A stretch of 64,000 nucleotides of DNA from Selenomonas sp. TAMA-11512 (GCF_037076525.1 NZ_AP029018.1:186001-250000), one strand, 5' to 3'. Counted from the stretch's first letter, positions 18,312 to 27,211 are shown. Notes: a model not told the origin generated them from the sequence alone. Program-made: numbers and translations.

Positions 18312-18380
18312 AACTCCCGAAGTGAGAGGCGGACGATGCTTGGGCAGGCACGTCCGAACGGATGAGAAAGGAGGCTCTCT

Positions 18381-19832
18381 GTGGACTATCGTGTCGTGTC
18401 GTTTTTTCTGGGGCGCATGGCGTATGCCATGGCCATTGTCTTTTACCTGCCGCTCTCGATGGCGGCGGCAATGAGAGAGTCGGTGTTTTTCTCCTTTCTG
18501 GCCTCTCTCGTGATCGCTGTCCTCTTCGGCACGGGCTTCCGCCGCTTCGGCAAGCGCGACATGGAGAGACTCTCCATCCGGGAAGGGATCGCCATCACGG
18601 GGCTCGGGTGGATCCTCGCCTCGCTCCTCGGCATGCTGCCCTTCTTTTTGGGCGGCTATCTCCCGCCGTTCGACGCGTTCTTCGAGAGTCTGTCGGGCTT
18701 GACGGGGACGGGAGCGACGGTCTTTTCGGACGTCGAATCGCTGCCGCGCAGCATCCTCTTCTGGCGCAGCCTCACGCACTGGCTGGGCGGGCTTGGCATC
18801 ATCGTCATCTTCATCGCGCTCCTGCCGCAGACGGGGCAGAGCACAATGCAGATGTACAACGCGGAGGCGAATGCTCCTACGGAGATGCGCGTCCTGCCGA
18901 AGCTCAAGGACACGACAAGCGCGCTCTTCCGCCTCTATCTGGCACTGACCCTCTTCGCGACGGCGGTGCTCTTCCTCGCGGGGCTGTCGCCGTTTGACGC
19001 GGTCAATCACGCGATGAGCGCCATCGGCTCCGGGGGCTTTTCCACATACAATGACAGCGCGGCGCACTTCCACAGTGCGCCCGTCGAGCTCTGGCTTTCG
19101 TTCTTCATGTTTCTCTCGGGCGGCAGCTTCGCGCTCTACTATCAGGCGTATCGAAAAGGGCTGCGCGTCTTTGCGCGGAACAATGAGTTCCGTGTCTACG
19201 CGCTGCTGATCGCGGCGGCCATCCTCATCATTACCGTCGATCTCGTGCGGGCGACGGGAGAGGAGCCGCTCCTCGCTCTGCGGCATGCGATCTTTCAGGC
19301 GACGTCGCTCTCGACGACGGGGTTTGTCTCGACGGATTTCGACGTTTGGCCCGGGCTATCGCAGGGCGTGCTCCTCCTGCTGATGATCATTGGCGGGTCG
19401 TCGGGCTCGACGGCGGCGGGGCTGAAAATCTCCCGTGTCGTGCTGCTCTTCCTCATGCTGCGGGCGGTCGTCTGGGAGAAGATGCACCCGCGCATCGCGC
19501 TCACGGTGGAGGTGAACGGAAGAGCGGTCGCCGGCAATATCCTGCATCGGACGGCGGTCTTCTTCTTCATATACATATTTTCCATTTGCGTGATAGCGCT
19601 GTTCCTGACGTTTGACGGCATCTCGTCCTTCGACGCGCTCGGCATCAGCATCACGACGCTTGGCTGCATCGGGCCCGCGTTCGGTGTGGCGGGAGCGACG
19701 GAGACGTACGCGGATCTCTCGACATACGTCAAGGCGGTGCTCTGCTTTTCCATGCTGCTCGGGCGCCTTGAGATCTTCACCGTGCTCGCGATGCTCTCTC
19801 CGTCGTTCTGGCGCGGCAGGACGAATTGGTGA
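18381..19832 (+). CDS. trkH: TrkH-family potassium uptake channel subunit
   Basis: A 483-residue membrane protein of the TrkH/KtrB superfamily. The four selectivity-filter loops can be picked out: SGLTGTGATVF, MSAIGSGGFSTYN, TSLSTTGFVSTD and ITTLGCIGPAFG. It is the translocating subunit of a potassium uptake system. The GTG at 18381 follows AAAGGAGG by about 7 bases. No TrkA/KtrA regulatory subunit gene is adjacent. Confidence 0.9.
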   Translation: MDYRVVSFFLGRMAYAMAIVFYLPLSMAAAMRESVFFSFLASLVIAVLFGTGFRRFGKRDMERLSIREGIAITGLGWILASLLGMLPFFLGGYLPPFDAFFESLSGLTGTGATVFSDVESLPRSILFWRSLTHWLGGLGIIVIFIALLPQTGQSTMQMYNAEANAPTEMRVLPKLKDTTSALFRLYLALTLFATAVLFLAGLSPFDAVNHAMSAIGSGGFSTYNDSAAHFHSAPVELWLSFFMFLSGGSFALYYQAYRKGLRVFARNNEFRVYALLIAAAILIITVDLVRATGEEPLLALRHAIFQATSLSTTGFVSTDFDVWPGLSQGVLLLLMIIGGSSGSTAAGLKISRVVLLFLMLRAVVWEKMHPRIALTVEVNGRAVAGNILHRTAVFFFIYIFSICVIALFLTFDGISSFDALGISITTLGCIGPAFGVAGATETYADLSTYVKAVLCFSMLLGRLEIFTVLAMLSPSFWRGRTNW

Positions 19833-19921
19833 GCCCGTGTGATTTCGCCGCAGGTACCTGCGGATAAAGGCGGGTATGGCGGGTCAAGGCGGTATATGCT
19901 CTGAGGACGGAGGTGAACGGC

Positions 19922-21310
19922 ATGCCGGACAATCGAAAAATATACTTCATTGTCTTGATGACGAATCTCATGGGGCCCTTTATGGGAAGCTCTGTCAACA
20001 TCGCCATTCCTACGATGGCGGTGGATTTCGGTATCAGCCCCGAAAAGCTCAGCTGGATCCTGACGGCGTATCTTCTCGGCTCCGTCATGCTGCTCCTCCC
20101 CGCCGGACGCCTTGCCGATATGTTCGGCAGGCGAAAGCTCTATACGCTCGGCTCGTTTTCCGTGGCGGCCGCAACGGGACTCTGCGCGGTCGCGCCGGAC
20201 GCGGGGAGTCTGACGTTCTTCCGCCTCCTGCAGGGACTGTCATTCTCCATGGTCGCATCGACGGGAATGGCGATGCTCGTCGCCTCCTTCGGGAAAGCGG
20301 AACGCGGACGCGTGCTCGGTGCGGCGGCAGCGGCGACCTACATCGGGCTCTCTCTGGGGCCGGTCCTGGGCGGCGTGATTGTCGAGGTCTTCAGCTGGCG
20401 TATCCTGTTTCTCGGCACGTCCCTGTTCAACCTCGCGGCGGCGCTTCTTATTTCGACCGTGCGTCAGGAGTGGCGGGGAGAGGCGGGCGACGGCTTTGAC
20501 TTCCTCGGCGCGGTGCTGTACAGCGCGGCGAGCGGCAGCCTCCTCTACGGGGTCTCCGCATTTCATGACGTGCCCCACGCGCCGGCTATGGTTGTCGCGG
20601 GCGTCGTGCTCTTATCGGCGTTTTTCCTGCGCGAACGGCGCGTACTGCAGCGATGTAAGGCGGGCGCGGAACGGCTGCCGATCCTCGACCTGTCGCTTTT
20701 TTCCTCGCGCATATTCCTCTTTTCCAACCTCGCGGCCTTCATGAACTATGCGGCGACGTATGCGTCCGCGTTCATGATGTCGCTGTGCCTGCAGATCGTC
20801 TACGGGTTTGACGCGAAAACGGCGGGCTTCGTGCTCCTATCCCAGCCGATTCTGATGGCGGCGTTTTCACCGATCGCGGGCAGACTGTCGGACAAGTATC
20901 CGCCGCGATGGATCGCGTCCGCTGGCATGGGGGTGACGACCGTCGGGCTCTTCTGCATGGCGCAGCCCGCTGCGATGGAGAGCCTCGCGCATCTTGTCGT
21001 CTCGCTGTTTCTGATGGGATTGGGGTTCGCATTCTTCGCCTCGCCGAATACGAACGCAATCATGAGTGCCGCGCCGCAGACACAGTACGGCACGGCGTCG
21101 TCCCTGACCGCCGTCATGCGGCAGGCGGGACAGGCAATGAGCATGGCTATCACGACTGCGCTCCTCTCCCTCTTCATCGCGCCCGGGACAGATTATGCGT
21201 CGAGCCTTGCCGCGGCAAACGGGAAAATCTTCCTCGCGCTCACGGGTGCGGGCATAGCGGCGGTCATATTCTCCGTCGTGCGCGGGAGGACGGAAGACGC
21301 CGGAAAATAA
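19922..21310 (+). CDS. MFS transporter, DHA2 (14-helix) drug-exporter type
   Basis: A 462-residue major facilitator with about 14 hydrophobic segments. The N-terminal VNIAIPTMAVDFG and TAYLLGSVMLLLPAGRLAD stretches with GRRKLYTLG (motif A) are typical of EmrB/QacA-like exporters. Substrate unknown. The ATG at 19922 is preferred to the GTG at 19913 because CGGAGG ends at 19913. It ends before a terminator. Confidence 0.85.
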   Translation: MPDNRKIYFIVLMTNLMGPFMGSSVNIAIPTMAVDFGISPEKLSWILTAYLLGSVMLLLPAGRLADMFGRRKLYTLGSFSVAAATGLCAVAPDAGSLTFFRLLQGLSFSMVASTGMAMLVASFGKAERGRVLGAAAAATYIGLSLGPVLGGVIVEVFSWRILFLGTSLFNLAAALLISTVRQEWRGEAGDGFDFLGAVLYSAASGSLLYGVSAFHDVPHAPAMVVAGVVLLSAFFLRERRVLQRCKAGAERLPILDLSLFSSRIFLFSNLAAFMNYAATYASAFMMSLCLQIVYGFDAKTAGFVLLSQPILMAAFSPIAGRLSDKYPPRWIASAGMGVTTVGLFCMAQPAAMESLAHLVVSLFLMGLGFAFFASPNTNAIMSAAPQTQYGTASSLTAVMRQAGQAMSMAITTALLSLFIAPGTDYASSLAAANGKIFLALTGAGIAAVIFSVVRGRTEDAGK

Positions 21311-21330
21311 AAGCGAAGAGCATCGGATGT

Positions 21331-21378
21331 GCCCCCAAAGGCAGGATTGTTAAGTTCGCCTTTTGGGGCATTCTCATT
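21331..21378 (+). terminator. Rho-independent terminator after the MFS gene
   Basis: GCCCCCAAAGGC (21331-21342) pairs with GCCTTTTGGGGC (21358-21369), followed by a T-rich run. Confidence 0.75.
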
Positions 21379-21384
21379 TTTCGG

Positions 21385-21430
21385 TTGACAGTTTAATCAC
21401 TATATTGTAATATTCAAATATATAAATATA
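21385..21430 (+). promoter_or_regulatory. Promoter and likely ArsR operator
   Basis: TTGACA (21385-21390), 17 bases, TAATAT (21408-21413). From the -10 element to the ribosome site there is an AT-rich imperfect inverted repeat (TAATATTC and GATATTTATA-like arms, about 21407-21430) where an ArsR-family repressor could sit and block transcription. The operator is inferred from its place and symmetry. Confidence 0.6.
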
Positions 21431-21444
21431 AGGGAGAAATGAAT

Positions 21445-21804
21445 ATGAAGGACTCCAAATTTATTGAAGAACAAGCTGTGCTTGCGCCCGAGGACAATCT
21501 GCCGCAAGTCGCCGAGATTCTGAAGGCAATCGCGCATCCCGTTCGGCTCTGTATCGTGCGCGGACTATGGCAGCGCGGCGGCTGTAACGTTGCGCATATG
21601 CAGCATTGCCTGAAGGAGCCGCAGTCCACAATCTCCCAGCATCTTGCCCGTCTTCGTGCGGCCGGCATCATCGAAGGAGAGCGAAGCGGAACGGAAATTA
21701 CCTACCGGCTTAAAAGTCCCGTTGTACGTCATCTGCTTGAAAGCGTATTTGAAAAGGAACGAGACTATCACGATATGGAAAATGCGGAAGAAAACGTGCC
21801 ATAA
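21445..21804 (+). CDS. ArsR/SmtB-family transcriptional repressor
   Basis: A 119-residue winged-helix regulator with the recognition region KEPQSTISQHLARLRAAGII and the beta-wing GERSGTEITYRL. Three cysteines (RLCIV, GGCNV, QHCLK) lie in or near the DNA-reading helices; similar cysteines sense sulfane sulfur or metals in other ArsR proteins. Start at 21445 chosen since AGGGAG lies 8 bases upstream; an ATG at 21439 is too close. It is 19 bases upstream of the sulfur oxidoreductase gene, so it probably senses a sulfur species and controls that gene and itself. That sensing role is inference. Confidence 0.85.
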   Translation: MKDSKFIEEQAVLAPEDNLPQVAEILKAIAHPVRLCIVRGLWQRGGCNVAHMQHCLKEPQSTISQHLARLRAAGIIEGERSGTEITYRLKSPVVRHLLESVFEKERDYHDMENAEENVP

Positions 21805-21823
21805 GGCGAATAGGAAGGGCGGA

Positions 21824-24331
21824 ATGAGCATGCATTCGAAGAGCACGAATGAAAAGACATATATCATCGTCGGCGGTGTAGCGGGCGGAGCGACCGCGGC
21901 AGCACGTCTGCGCCGCCTTGACGGCAATGCGCACATCATACTCGTTGAGCGGGGAGAGCACATTTCCTTTGCGAACTGCGGCCTTCCTTATTACGTCGGG
22001 GATGTGATAAAGGAACGTGAGCGGCTGCTGCTGATGACGCCTGAGCGATTCCGCGCGCGCTTTGCCGTCGATGTCCGCACAAAAAGCGAGGCGGTTTCCA
22101 TCGACGCCGAAAATCAACTCCTGCACATCGAGGCGGCAGACGGACGCCGCTATGCCGAGCACTACGACGCGCTCCTCCTGTCGCCCGGCGCAAAGCCGCT
22201 GCGCCCGCCGATTCCGGGTATCGACAGCAGGCGAATCCTCGCCCTGCGGAATGTGCCGGATGCCGACGCGCTGCGTGAAATGGCGGATCGCTATGCGGGG
22301 AGCGGGCGCGCTGTCGTCGTCGGCGGCGGATTCATCGGCGTCGAGACGGCGGAGAATTTGCGTGAGCGCGGTATCTCCGTCACGCTTGCCGAAGCTGCGC
22401 CGCACATCCTCGCGCCCTTTGACAGCGATATGGCGAAAATCGCGGAGAAAGAGATGAACGACGGAGGCGTCGGTCTTGTGCTCGGCGACGGAGTCAAGGA
22501 ATTTCGAGAGGAGGGGGAGGAGATTCACGTTGCGCTCGCAAGCGGACGTATACTCACGGCCGATTTTGTCGTGCTCGCGATCGGCGTTGCCCCGGATACG
22601 GCATTTCTATCGGAAAGCAACATTGCGCTCGGACCGCGCGGACATATTCTCGTAGACGCGCATTTCCGGACGAACGTGCCTTCCGTCTATGCAATCGGTG
22701 ACGCCGCAATGACGCGCGACCTGCAGACGGGCAATCCGGGATCGCTCCCCCTTGCCGGGCCCGCGAACCGTCAAGGACGGCTCGCCGCAGACAATATTGC
22801 GGGCAGGCCGCATGCCTACGGAGGATTTGTCGGAACGTCCATTTTGAAGGTGTTTTCTCTCACGGCGGCGTCCGTCGGGAGGAATGAGCGCGCCCTGCAA
22901 GGTGCGGGGCTCGTGCGCGGCAGGGACTACGAGGCGGTGGTGCTCCATCCGCTCGATCATGTCGGCTACTATCCCGGCTCGACGACGCTGACGATGAAGC
23001 TCCTCTACGGGACGGACGGGCACGTACTCGGCGCGCAGATCGTCGGGGCAAAGGGCGTGAAGGCTCGTATCGACACGATTGCGGCGGCAATTGCATGCAA
23101 TGCGACGACCGGGCAGCTTGCAGCGCTTGAACTTGCCTATGCGCCGCCCTTCGGAGCGGCGAAAGATCCCGTGAACATGGCCGGCTACATGGCGGAAAAC
23201 GCACGCGAGGGACGCGTCCGATTTCTCCCTGCCGACGATCTCGCGGCGGCGCGTGAGAAAGGACTTCAGGTCCTCGACGTCCGCGCCCCGATCGAACGAC
23301 GGGCAGCGCCCTTTCCCGCCGATGCGCAGATTCCTCTTGAAGAACTGTCCGCACGCGCAGGAGAGCTTGATTCATCCCGCGAATGGGCGATTCTCTGCAA
23401 GGTCGGACAGAGCGCCTACTTTGCTGCCTGCATGCTCGCGCCGCGCGGCTTTCGCGTGCAGGTCATCGCAGGCGGCTATACCTCCATCCGTCAAGCCGCC
23501 TTTTCACCCTCTTTCGAGGCTGCGCCTCCGGATGGGGATGGAAACGCGGCAAAGACAAGCGCATCCGCTCCGACTGCGGATGCACCGGCGGAGGAGCTTG
23601 ACCTCACGGGGATGAGCTGCCCCGGACCTTTGATGGAGCTCCAAAAGCGCATGCAGAGTCTGCCTGCCGGCACATGCCTCCGCGCCGTCGCCTCGGATCC
23701 GGGCTTCTATGCAGACAGTGCGGCTTGGGCGCAGGCGGCAGGCCATCACATCATCGAGCGGCGCCGCACAGACGGACTCGTCTCCGTCCTGCTCCAAAAA
23801 GCGGGCGGCACAGCGACATTCCCTCCAACCGACAAAATGCAGCGCACGATGTCCGCTGCAGAAAAGCATAAGACAATCGTCGTTTTCAGCGGCGATCTCG
23901 ACAAGGTTCTCGCGGCATTCGTCATAGCAAACGGGGCTCTCGCCATGGGCGGCAAGGTCACGATGTTCTTTACCTTCTGGGGGCTGAATGCCCTGCGGCG
24001 ACCGGAAGGCGGCGCAGGGAAAAAACCGCTCCTCGACCGGCTGTTCGGGTGGATGATGCCGCGCGGCAGCCGTGCACTCAAGCTGTCCAATATGAACATG
24101 GGCGGCATCGGGACGCACCTCATGCGCCGCATTATGCGGGAAAAGGGCGTCGTTTCCCTCGAATCGCTCATGCAGTCCGCCATAGAGGGAGGGGTGAAGC
24201 TCATCGCGTGCCAAATGTCTATGGACGTCATGGGAATCCGCCATGAGGAGCTCATTGCCGGCGTGGAAGCGGGCGGAGTCGCGACCTATCTCGCTGCTGC
24301 TGAACAGGCGGATACGAATCTCTTTATTTGA
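21824..24331 (+). CDS. Four-domain CoA-disulfide reductase - rhodanese - TusA - DsrE fusion
   Basis: An 835-residue fusion. Residues about 10-450 are a FAD/NADH disulfide reductase with GGVAGGATAAARLRR, the active cysteine C52 in ISFANCGLPYYVG, a second nucleotide site GGGFIGVETAENL, and a dimerisation domain. About 465-560 is a rhodanese domain with its cysteine in AILCKVGQSAY. About 588-665 is TusA-like with the GMSCPGPLME motif. From about 680 a DsrE/DsrF-like (peroxiredoxin-like) domain follows. All parts handle persulfide sulfur, so the protein probably reduces or relays per- and polysulfides in the cytoplasm. An ATG at 21830 is an alternative start. Confidence 0.88.
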   Translation: MSMHSKSTNEKTYIIVGGVAGGATAAARLRRLDGNAHIILVERGEHISFANCGLPYYVGDVIKERERLLLMTPERFRARFAVDVRTKSEAVSIDAENQLLHIEAADGRRYAEHYDALLLSPGAKPLRPPIPGIDSRRILALRNVPDADALREMADRYAGSGRAVVVGGGFIGVETAENLRERGISVTLAEAAPHILAPFDSDMAKIAEKEMNDGGVGLVLGDGVKEFREEGEEIHVALASGRILTADFVVLAIGVAPDTAFLSESNIALGPRGHILVDAHFRTNVPSVYAIGDAAMTRDLQTGNPGSLPLAGPANRQGRLAADNIAGRPHAYGGFVGTSILKVFSLTAASVGRNERALQGAGLVRGRDYEAVVLHPLDHVGYYPGSTTLTMKLLYGTDGHVLGAQIVGAKGVKARIDTIAAAIACNATTGQLAALELAYAPPFGAAKDPVNMAGYMAENAREGRVRFLPADDLAAAREKGLQVLDVRAPIERRAAPFPADAQIPLEELSARAGELDSSREWAILCKVGQSAYFAACMLAPRGFRVQVIAGGYTSIRQAAFSPSFEAAPPDGDGNAAKTSASAPTADAPAEELDLTGMSCPGPLMELQKRMQSLPAGTCLRAVASDPGFYADSAAWAQAAGHHIIERRRTDGLVSVLLQKAGGTATFPPTDKMQRTMSAAEKHKTIVVFSGDLDKVLAAFVIANGALAMGGKVTMFFTFWGLNALRRPEGGAGKKPLLDRLFGWMMPRGSRALKLSNMNMGGIGTHLMRRIMREKGVVSLESLMQSAIEGGVKLIACQMSMDVMGIRHEELIAGVEAGGVATYLAAAEQADTNLFI

Positions 24332-24333
24332 AG

Positions 24334-24375
24334 AAATGCTGATAAAATGAAGTCTGCCAGATCGGCGCAGATTTT
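24334..24375 (+). repeat. Dispersed short repeat, copy A
   Basis: The 23 bases 24334-24356 (core TGATAAAATGAA) are identical to 51115-51137 and close to 55438-55460. The following segment also matches the third copy with transitions only. No coding frame runs through it. Confidence 0.6.
24352..24375 (+). terminator. Short hairpin terminator after the sulfur oxidoreductase
   Basis: TCTGCC and GGCGCAGA form a short stem followed by five T. This hairpin is part of a dispersed repeat that begins at 24334. Confidence 0.4.
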
Positions 24376-24423
24376 TCGTCCAAACAAGGCGGCAAAAACA
24401 AATCATCATGCATGACAACAACA

Positions 24424-24505
24424 TGTGTCCGCATTTGGCGCATGCTGAAATGCGGACACAAAAGGAGCGTCACCTGCTCGTCTGAGGAGGTGACGCTCCT
24501 TTTTT
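24424..24505. terminator. Double bidirectional hairpin between convergent genes
   Basis: TGTGTCCGCATTT (24424-24436) pairs with AAATGCGGACACA at about 24448-24460, and directly after it AAAAGGAGCGTCACCT (24460-24475) pairs with AGGTGACGCTCCTTTT (24488-24503) followed by T. The second hairpin terminates in both directions and serves the molbindin gene on the minus strand. Confidence 0.85.
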
Positions 24506-24551
24506 ATGGGTGCTTTAGGTTCCGTCTCACGGGAACTCTTACACAGCGGAA

Positions 24552-24761
24552 TCAATCGACGCCGACCATGACGGAAGTTGCTTTGATGACGGCATAGGCT
24601 TCCTTGCCGACGGACAGTCCGAGGTTTTTGACGGACTCCATGCTGATCGTCGCCGTGATGACTTCGCCGCCTGTGATCCTGATGCCGACAATGGCATTGA
24701 CCGCGCCTTCCTTGATGGATACGACTTCGCCCTTGAGCTGGTTGCGCGCACTGAGTTTCAT
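24552..24761 (-). CDS. mop: Molbindin (TOBE/Mop-domain molybdate-binding protein)
   Basis: A 69-residue single Mop domain beginning MKLSARNQLKGEVVSIKEGA and containing NAIVGIRITGG and ITATISMESVKNLGL. Such proteins form hexamers that bind and store molybdate or tungstate. TAGGAGGTG precedes the ATG. The gene stands alone, but the formate dehydrogenase genes at the right edge of the window show that the organism uses the metal. Confidence 0.9.
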   Translation of the reverse strand: MKLSARNQLKGEVVSIKEGAVNAIVGIRITGGEVITATISMESVKNLGLSVGKEAYAVIKATSVMVGVD

Positions 24762-24791
24762 GATAACACCTCCTAAAATTCGGATAACAGT

Positions 24792-24819
24792 ATTATAGCA
24801 GATACGTCGAACGTTGCAA
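24792..24819 (-). promoter_or_regulatory. Promoter of the molbindin gene
   Basis: On the minus strand TTGCAA (24819-24814) and a perfect TATAAT (24797-24792), 16-base spacing. Confidence 0.65.
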
Positions 24820-24827
24820 GTGACAAA

Positions 24828-26129
24828 TTACCGCTCCAGGGAAGCCGCGTCAATCTGCGTGCCGTCGGGAAGGAATGCGCGAAGTGTGAGGCGGCGGTCG
24901 TCCGCTTCCAGTGTCATGTAGTTATCCATTTCGGGCTGGGGCGCGACGGCAACGTCCAAGGCATGGTCAACCCATATTCCCACATAGCGCACGTCGCCCG
25001 CGACGCCTGTGAGGACGTAGAGCGGGCCGTTTTCGCTGCGCGCGAAGCCCTTGATGTGTCCGCGGCGGCGATAGGTGTGGAGGTGCGCCGAGAGAACGAG
25101 GTCGATGTCGAGCGCATCAAAGACGGGCATCCACTGTTGCCCGATATCGGAGAAGCCTTCCTTGCGGTCGGCGAAGCGCGTCGTGTCCTTCAGACGATAT
25201 TGGAGGACATCTTTGTGCAGGAGGACGACCTTCCAAGGCTTCTTCGTCGCCGCCATATCGCGGGGCAGCCATTCGAGCTGCTCTTCCAGGAGTCCCGCTT
25301 GGAAATCTTCCGTTTCCCTCCACTGGGTATTGAGGACGGCGAAGTGGACGGGCCCGTAGTCGAAGGAGTAATAGTAGCGGGGGAATGCGCTGCCTGCGAC
25401 CTCGGGCGTGGCGAACTCGGCGAGGTAGGCGGCGGGGAGGCGGACGTTCCAATCGCGGTCGTAGGTTTCATGATTGCCCATGATAGGGGCGAAGGGGATG
25501 CTCTCAATCATGGGTGTGACACCGCGGAGCCAGTCGTCCCACTGGGAGCGGGCTTCGCCGTTGTCAACGAGGTCGCCCATGTTGATGAAGAAGTCGGCGT
25601 TCATGCTGCGCTCTCGAGCGGCATGAGCGAGCTCGGACCAGCCGGAGTAGTCGGCGGACTGGGAGTCGGGGAAGATGATGACCTTACAGGGCTGATTGAC
25701 TTCGGGCGTGCGGAGGGACTTCCACTCGGTGAGCATTTCTCCGTCCCGGACGCGCCACTCGAAGCTCGTGCCCGGACGCAGGGTATCGATGCGGGCCGTG
25801 TGCATGAAGCCGGTCCGGTTGTCGTCGGTAAAAGGCTCGCTCACGGCCTCGACGACCGTGACGGAGTCGGTGCCCGTCTCGCGGAGTTCGACCAGCTGTG
25901 CCGGACGCTCGTCGTCGGACTGCCACATAAAGGTGCGGCTCTTCTCCGGATGGACGGTTATGATCTGGCGGAAGAACTCGGCGTCGGGCATTGCCGGCTT
26001 TGCCAGACGCTCGATGCTCTTAGCCGTTTTGCTGAAGATGTTGAAATGAGCGGCGAACGAGCCGATGCCGCCGAAGAAGGCAAGCATGCCGAGAAGTTTG
26101 AGAAAGCTGCGACGCGTGAAGAATTTCAT
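24828..26129 (-). CDS. Tat-exported metallophosphoesterase, purple acid phosphatase-like
   Basis: A 433-residue calcineurin-like phosphoesterase. The N-terminus has a twin-arginine motif, TRRSFLKLL (residues 5-13), followed by a hydrophobic segment, so it is exported folded. A fibronectin-like N-terminal domain is followed by the metal-binding blocks FPDSQ, NMGDLVDNG, MGNHETYDRDW and LSAHLHTYRR. The ATG at 26129 is chosen as it starts directly before the Tat signal and has AAGGA 8 bases upstream. Substrate unknown. A paralogue lies at 32735-34156. Confidence 0.87.
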   Translation of the reverse strand: MKFFTRRSFLKLLGMLAFFGGIGSFAAHFNIFSKTAKSIERLAKPAMPDAEFFRQIITVHPEKSRTFMWQSDDERPAQLVELRETGTDSVTVVEAVSEPFTDDNRTGFMHTARIDTLRPGTSFEWRVRDGEMLTEWKSLRTPEVNQPCKVIIFPDSQSADYSGWSELAHAARERSMNADFFINMGDLVDNGEARSQWDDWLRGVTPMIESIPFAPIMGNHETYDRDWNVRLPAAYLAEFATPEVAGSAFPRYYYSFDYGPVHFAVLNTQWRETEDFQAGLLEEQLEWLPRDMAATKKPWKVVLLHKDVLQYRLKDTTRFADRKEGFSDIGQQWMPVFDALDIDLVLSAHLHTYRRRGHIKGFARSENGPLYVLTGVAGDVRYVGIWVDHALDVAVAPQPEMDNYMTLEADDRRLTLRAFLPDGTQIDAASLER

Positions 26130-26235
26130 CGGGGTATCCTTTCTATGCGTAAAAGCGTACCGAAATGCCGGCAAACAATTTCCCAACAGGAGAAAATCCG
26201 CTGCATGCGAAGTATGCCCGGTATTCGTATAGTCT

Positions 26236-26261
26236 TAAGTATACTTATTGGAGTAAACTCC
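26236..26261. promoter_or_regulatory. Two adjacent palindromes upstream of a secreted protein gene
   Basis: TAAGTATACTTA (26236-26247) and GGAGTAAACTCC (26250-26261) are perfect palindromes three bases apart in the divergent intergenic region. They look like operator half-site pairs; the binding protein is unknown. Confidence 0.35.
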
Positions 26262-26386
26262 GGGCAAGTTAAAAATTTCATATGCGTACGAAGTGTTTCT
26301 AAAAAGAAAGTCTATACACAAAGAAGGAAAAATGGAAGGCTGAGGAGAATTTCATGTCTTGGAGTAATTTCAGAGGAGGAAATGAC

Positions 26387-26953
26387 ATGAAAAAAATGCT
26401 GAGGACTGTCTGCATGACGACTGTGCTGCTTGCCATGATGAGCGCTCTCGCGATGGCGGCGCCGAAGATCGCCGTGATCGAGTATCTCAATACGACTGAG
26501 GAGGATCGTGATTTCATTCAGGAGGTCGTGGCGGAAAAGTACACGAACTATTTCCAAACGCTCGGCTATGAGGTGGTGCCGAAAGCCGACGTGGACGCGG
26601 CGCTGACGAAGTCAGGCTACAGCCGCACGTATGAGGAACTTCCCGAGAAGGAGAATCTGGCCGCTGTCGCCGAGGCGACGGGCGCGGATTTCGTCGTCGG
26701 CATGGAGATTTCCGATATCGATGCGACTCGCCACATGTCGATGTTTCAGGCAAAGGTGACGGTCAAGACGAAGCTCGCCTATCGCGTGTATGCGGCGAAG
26801 GCGGATCGCGTCTATTCCTTCAAGACGGCATCGAGAGATGACAACAAGACGATGTTCGGCGATGTCGGCTATAAAGCACCTATCGTCAAAGCTCTGTCGA
26901 TAGGCATGGACGAGTCGAACGACAAGATCCGCACGTTCATCGCGGAGCAGTAA
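26387..26953 (+). CDS. Secreted protein of unknown function, CsgG/TolB-like N-terminal fold
   Basis: A 188-residue protein with a clear Sec signal peptide (MKKMLRTVCMTTVLLAMMSA, cleavage after ALAMAA). The mature part starts PKIAVIEYLN and continues with a pattern (GYEVVPKADVDAALTKSGY, then ATGADFVVGMEI) that resembles the curli-assembly CsgG and TolB N-terminal fold, which is often used in envelope proteins. No catalytic motif is recognised. GAGGAGGA lies 8 bases before the ATG. Its neighbour across a divergent region is a Tat phosphoesterase. Confidence 0.75.
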   Translation: MKKMLRTVCMTTVLLAMMSALAMAAPKIAVIEYLNTTEEDRDFIQEVVAEKYTNYFQTLGYEVVPKADVDAALTKSGYSRTYEELPEKENLAAVAEATGADFVVGMEISDIDATRHMSMFQAKVTVKTKLAYRVYAAKADRVYSFKTASRDDNKTMFGDVGYKAPIVKALSIGMDESNDKIRTFIAEQ

Positions 26954-26980
26954 TTTTATATTCCCTGTAAGCTCCTGAAA

Positions 26981-27018
26981 AAGCGGGTGTAAGGACGGAT
27001 GTCTTTACACCCGCTTCG
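26981..27018. terminator. Bidirectional terminator
   Basis: AAGCGGGTGTAA (26981-26992) pairs with TTACACCCGCTT (27005-27016). On the minus strand the stem is followed by a T run, so it mainly ends the small gene at 27034-27105. Confidence 0.75.
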
Positions 27019-27033
27019 TCTTAACGGATGACT

Positions 27034-27105
27034 TCAAGCAGCTTTCTGCCCGCCGTGCGGAGCGCTTCGGCGGTATTTCTTGCCGCGTATGCGTATTTCG
27101 TTCAT
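27034..27105 (-). CDS. Possible small protein gene, 23 codons
   Basis: The frame reads MNEIRIRGKKYRRSAPHGGQ then KAA and a stop; it is basic. CGGAGGT lies 6 bases before the ATG, an extended -10 box (TGCTATACT, minus strand, about 27143-27135) lies 30 bases upstream, and a T-tailed terminator lies just downstream. In another frame the second half reads NTAEALRTAGRKLLEVIR, which looks more protein-like, so a frameshift is possible. I do not recognise either version. Confidence 0.35.
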   Translation of the reverse strand: MNEIRIRGKKYRRSAPHGGQKAA

Positions 27106-27181
27106 GTCGTACCTCCGATCATAAGATGAGAAAAAGTATAGCATATATGCGGGTATGCGGGAAAATTGCTACTGCCGTACC

Positions 27182-27211
27182 TTGCACAAAAAGCGGGAGA
27201 GATGCTATATT
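27182..27211 (+). promoter_or_regulatory. Promoter of the small alarmone synthetase gene
   Basis: TTGCAC (27182-27187) and TATATT (27206-27211) with 18-base spacing. Confidence 0.5.

Noticed and set aside
18183-18360. SAM riboswitch or T-box upstream of metB
   Set aside because: The leader after the consensus promoter is only about 45 bases and has no matching helices.
24352-24375. Reading copy A of the dispersed repeat only as a terminator
   Set aside because: The stem is short, and the same sequence occurs at gene starts elsewhere, so termination is unlikely to be its main role.
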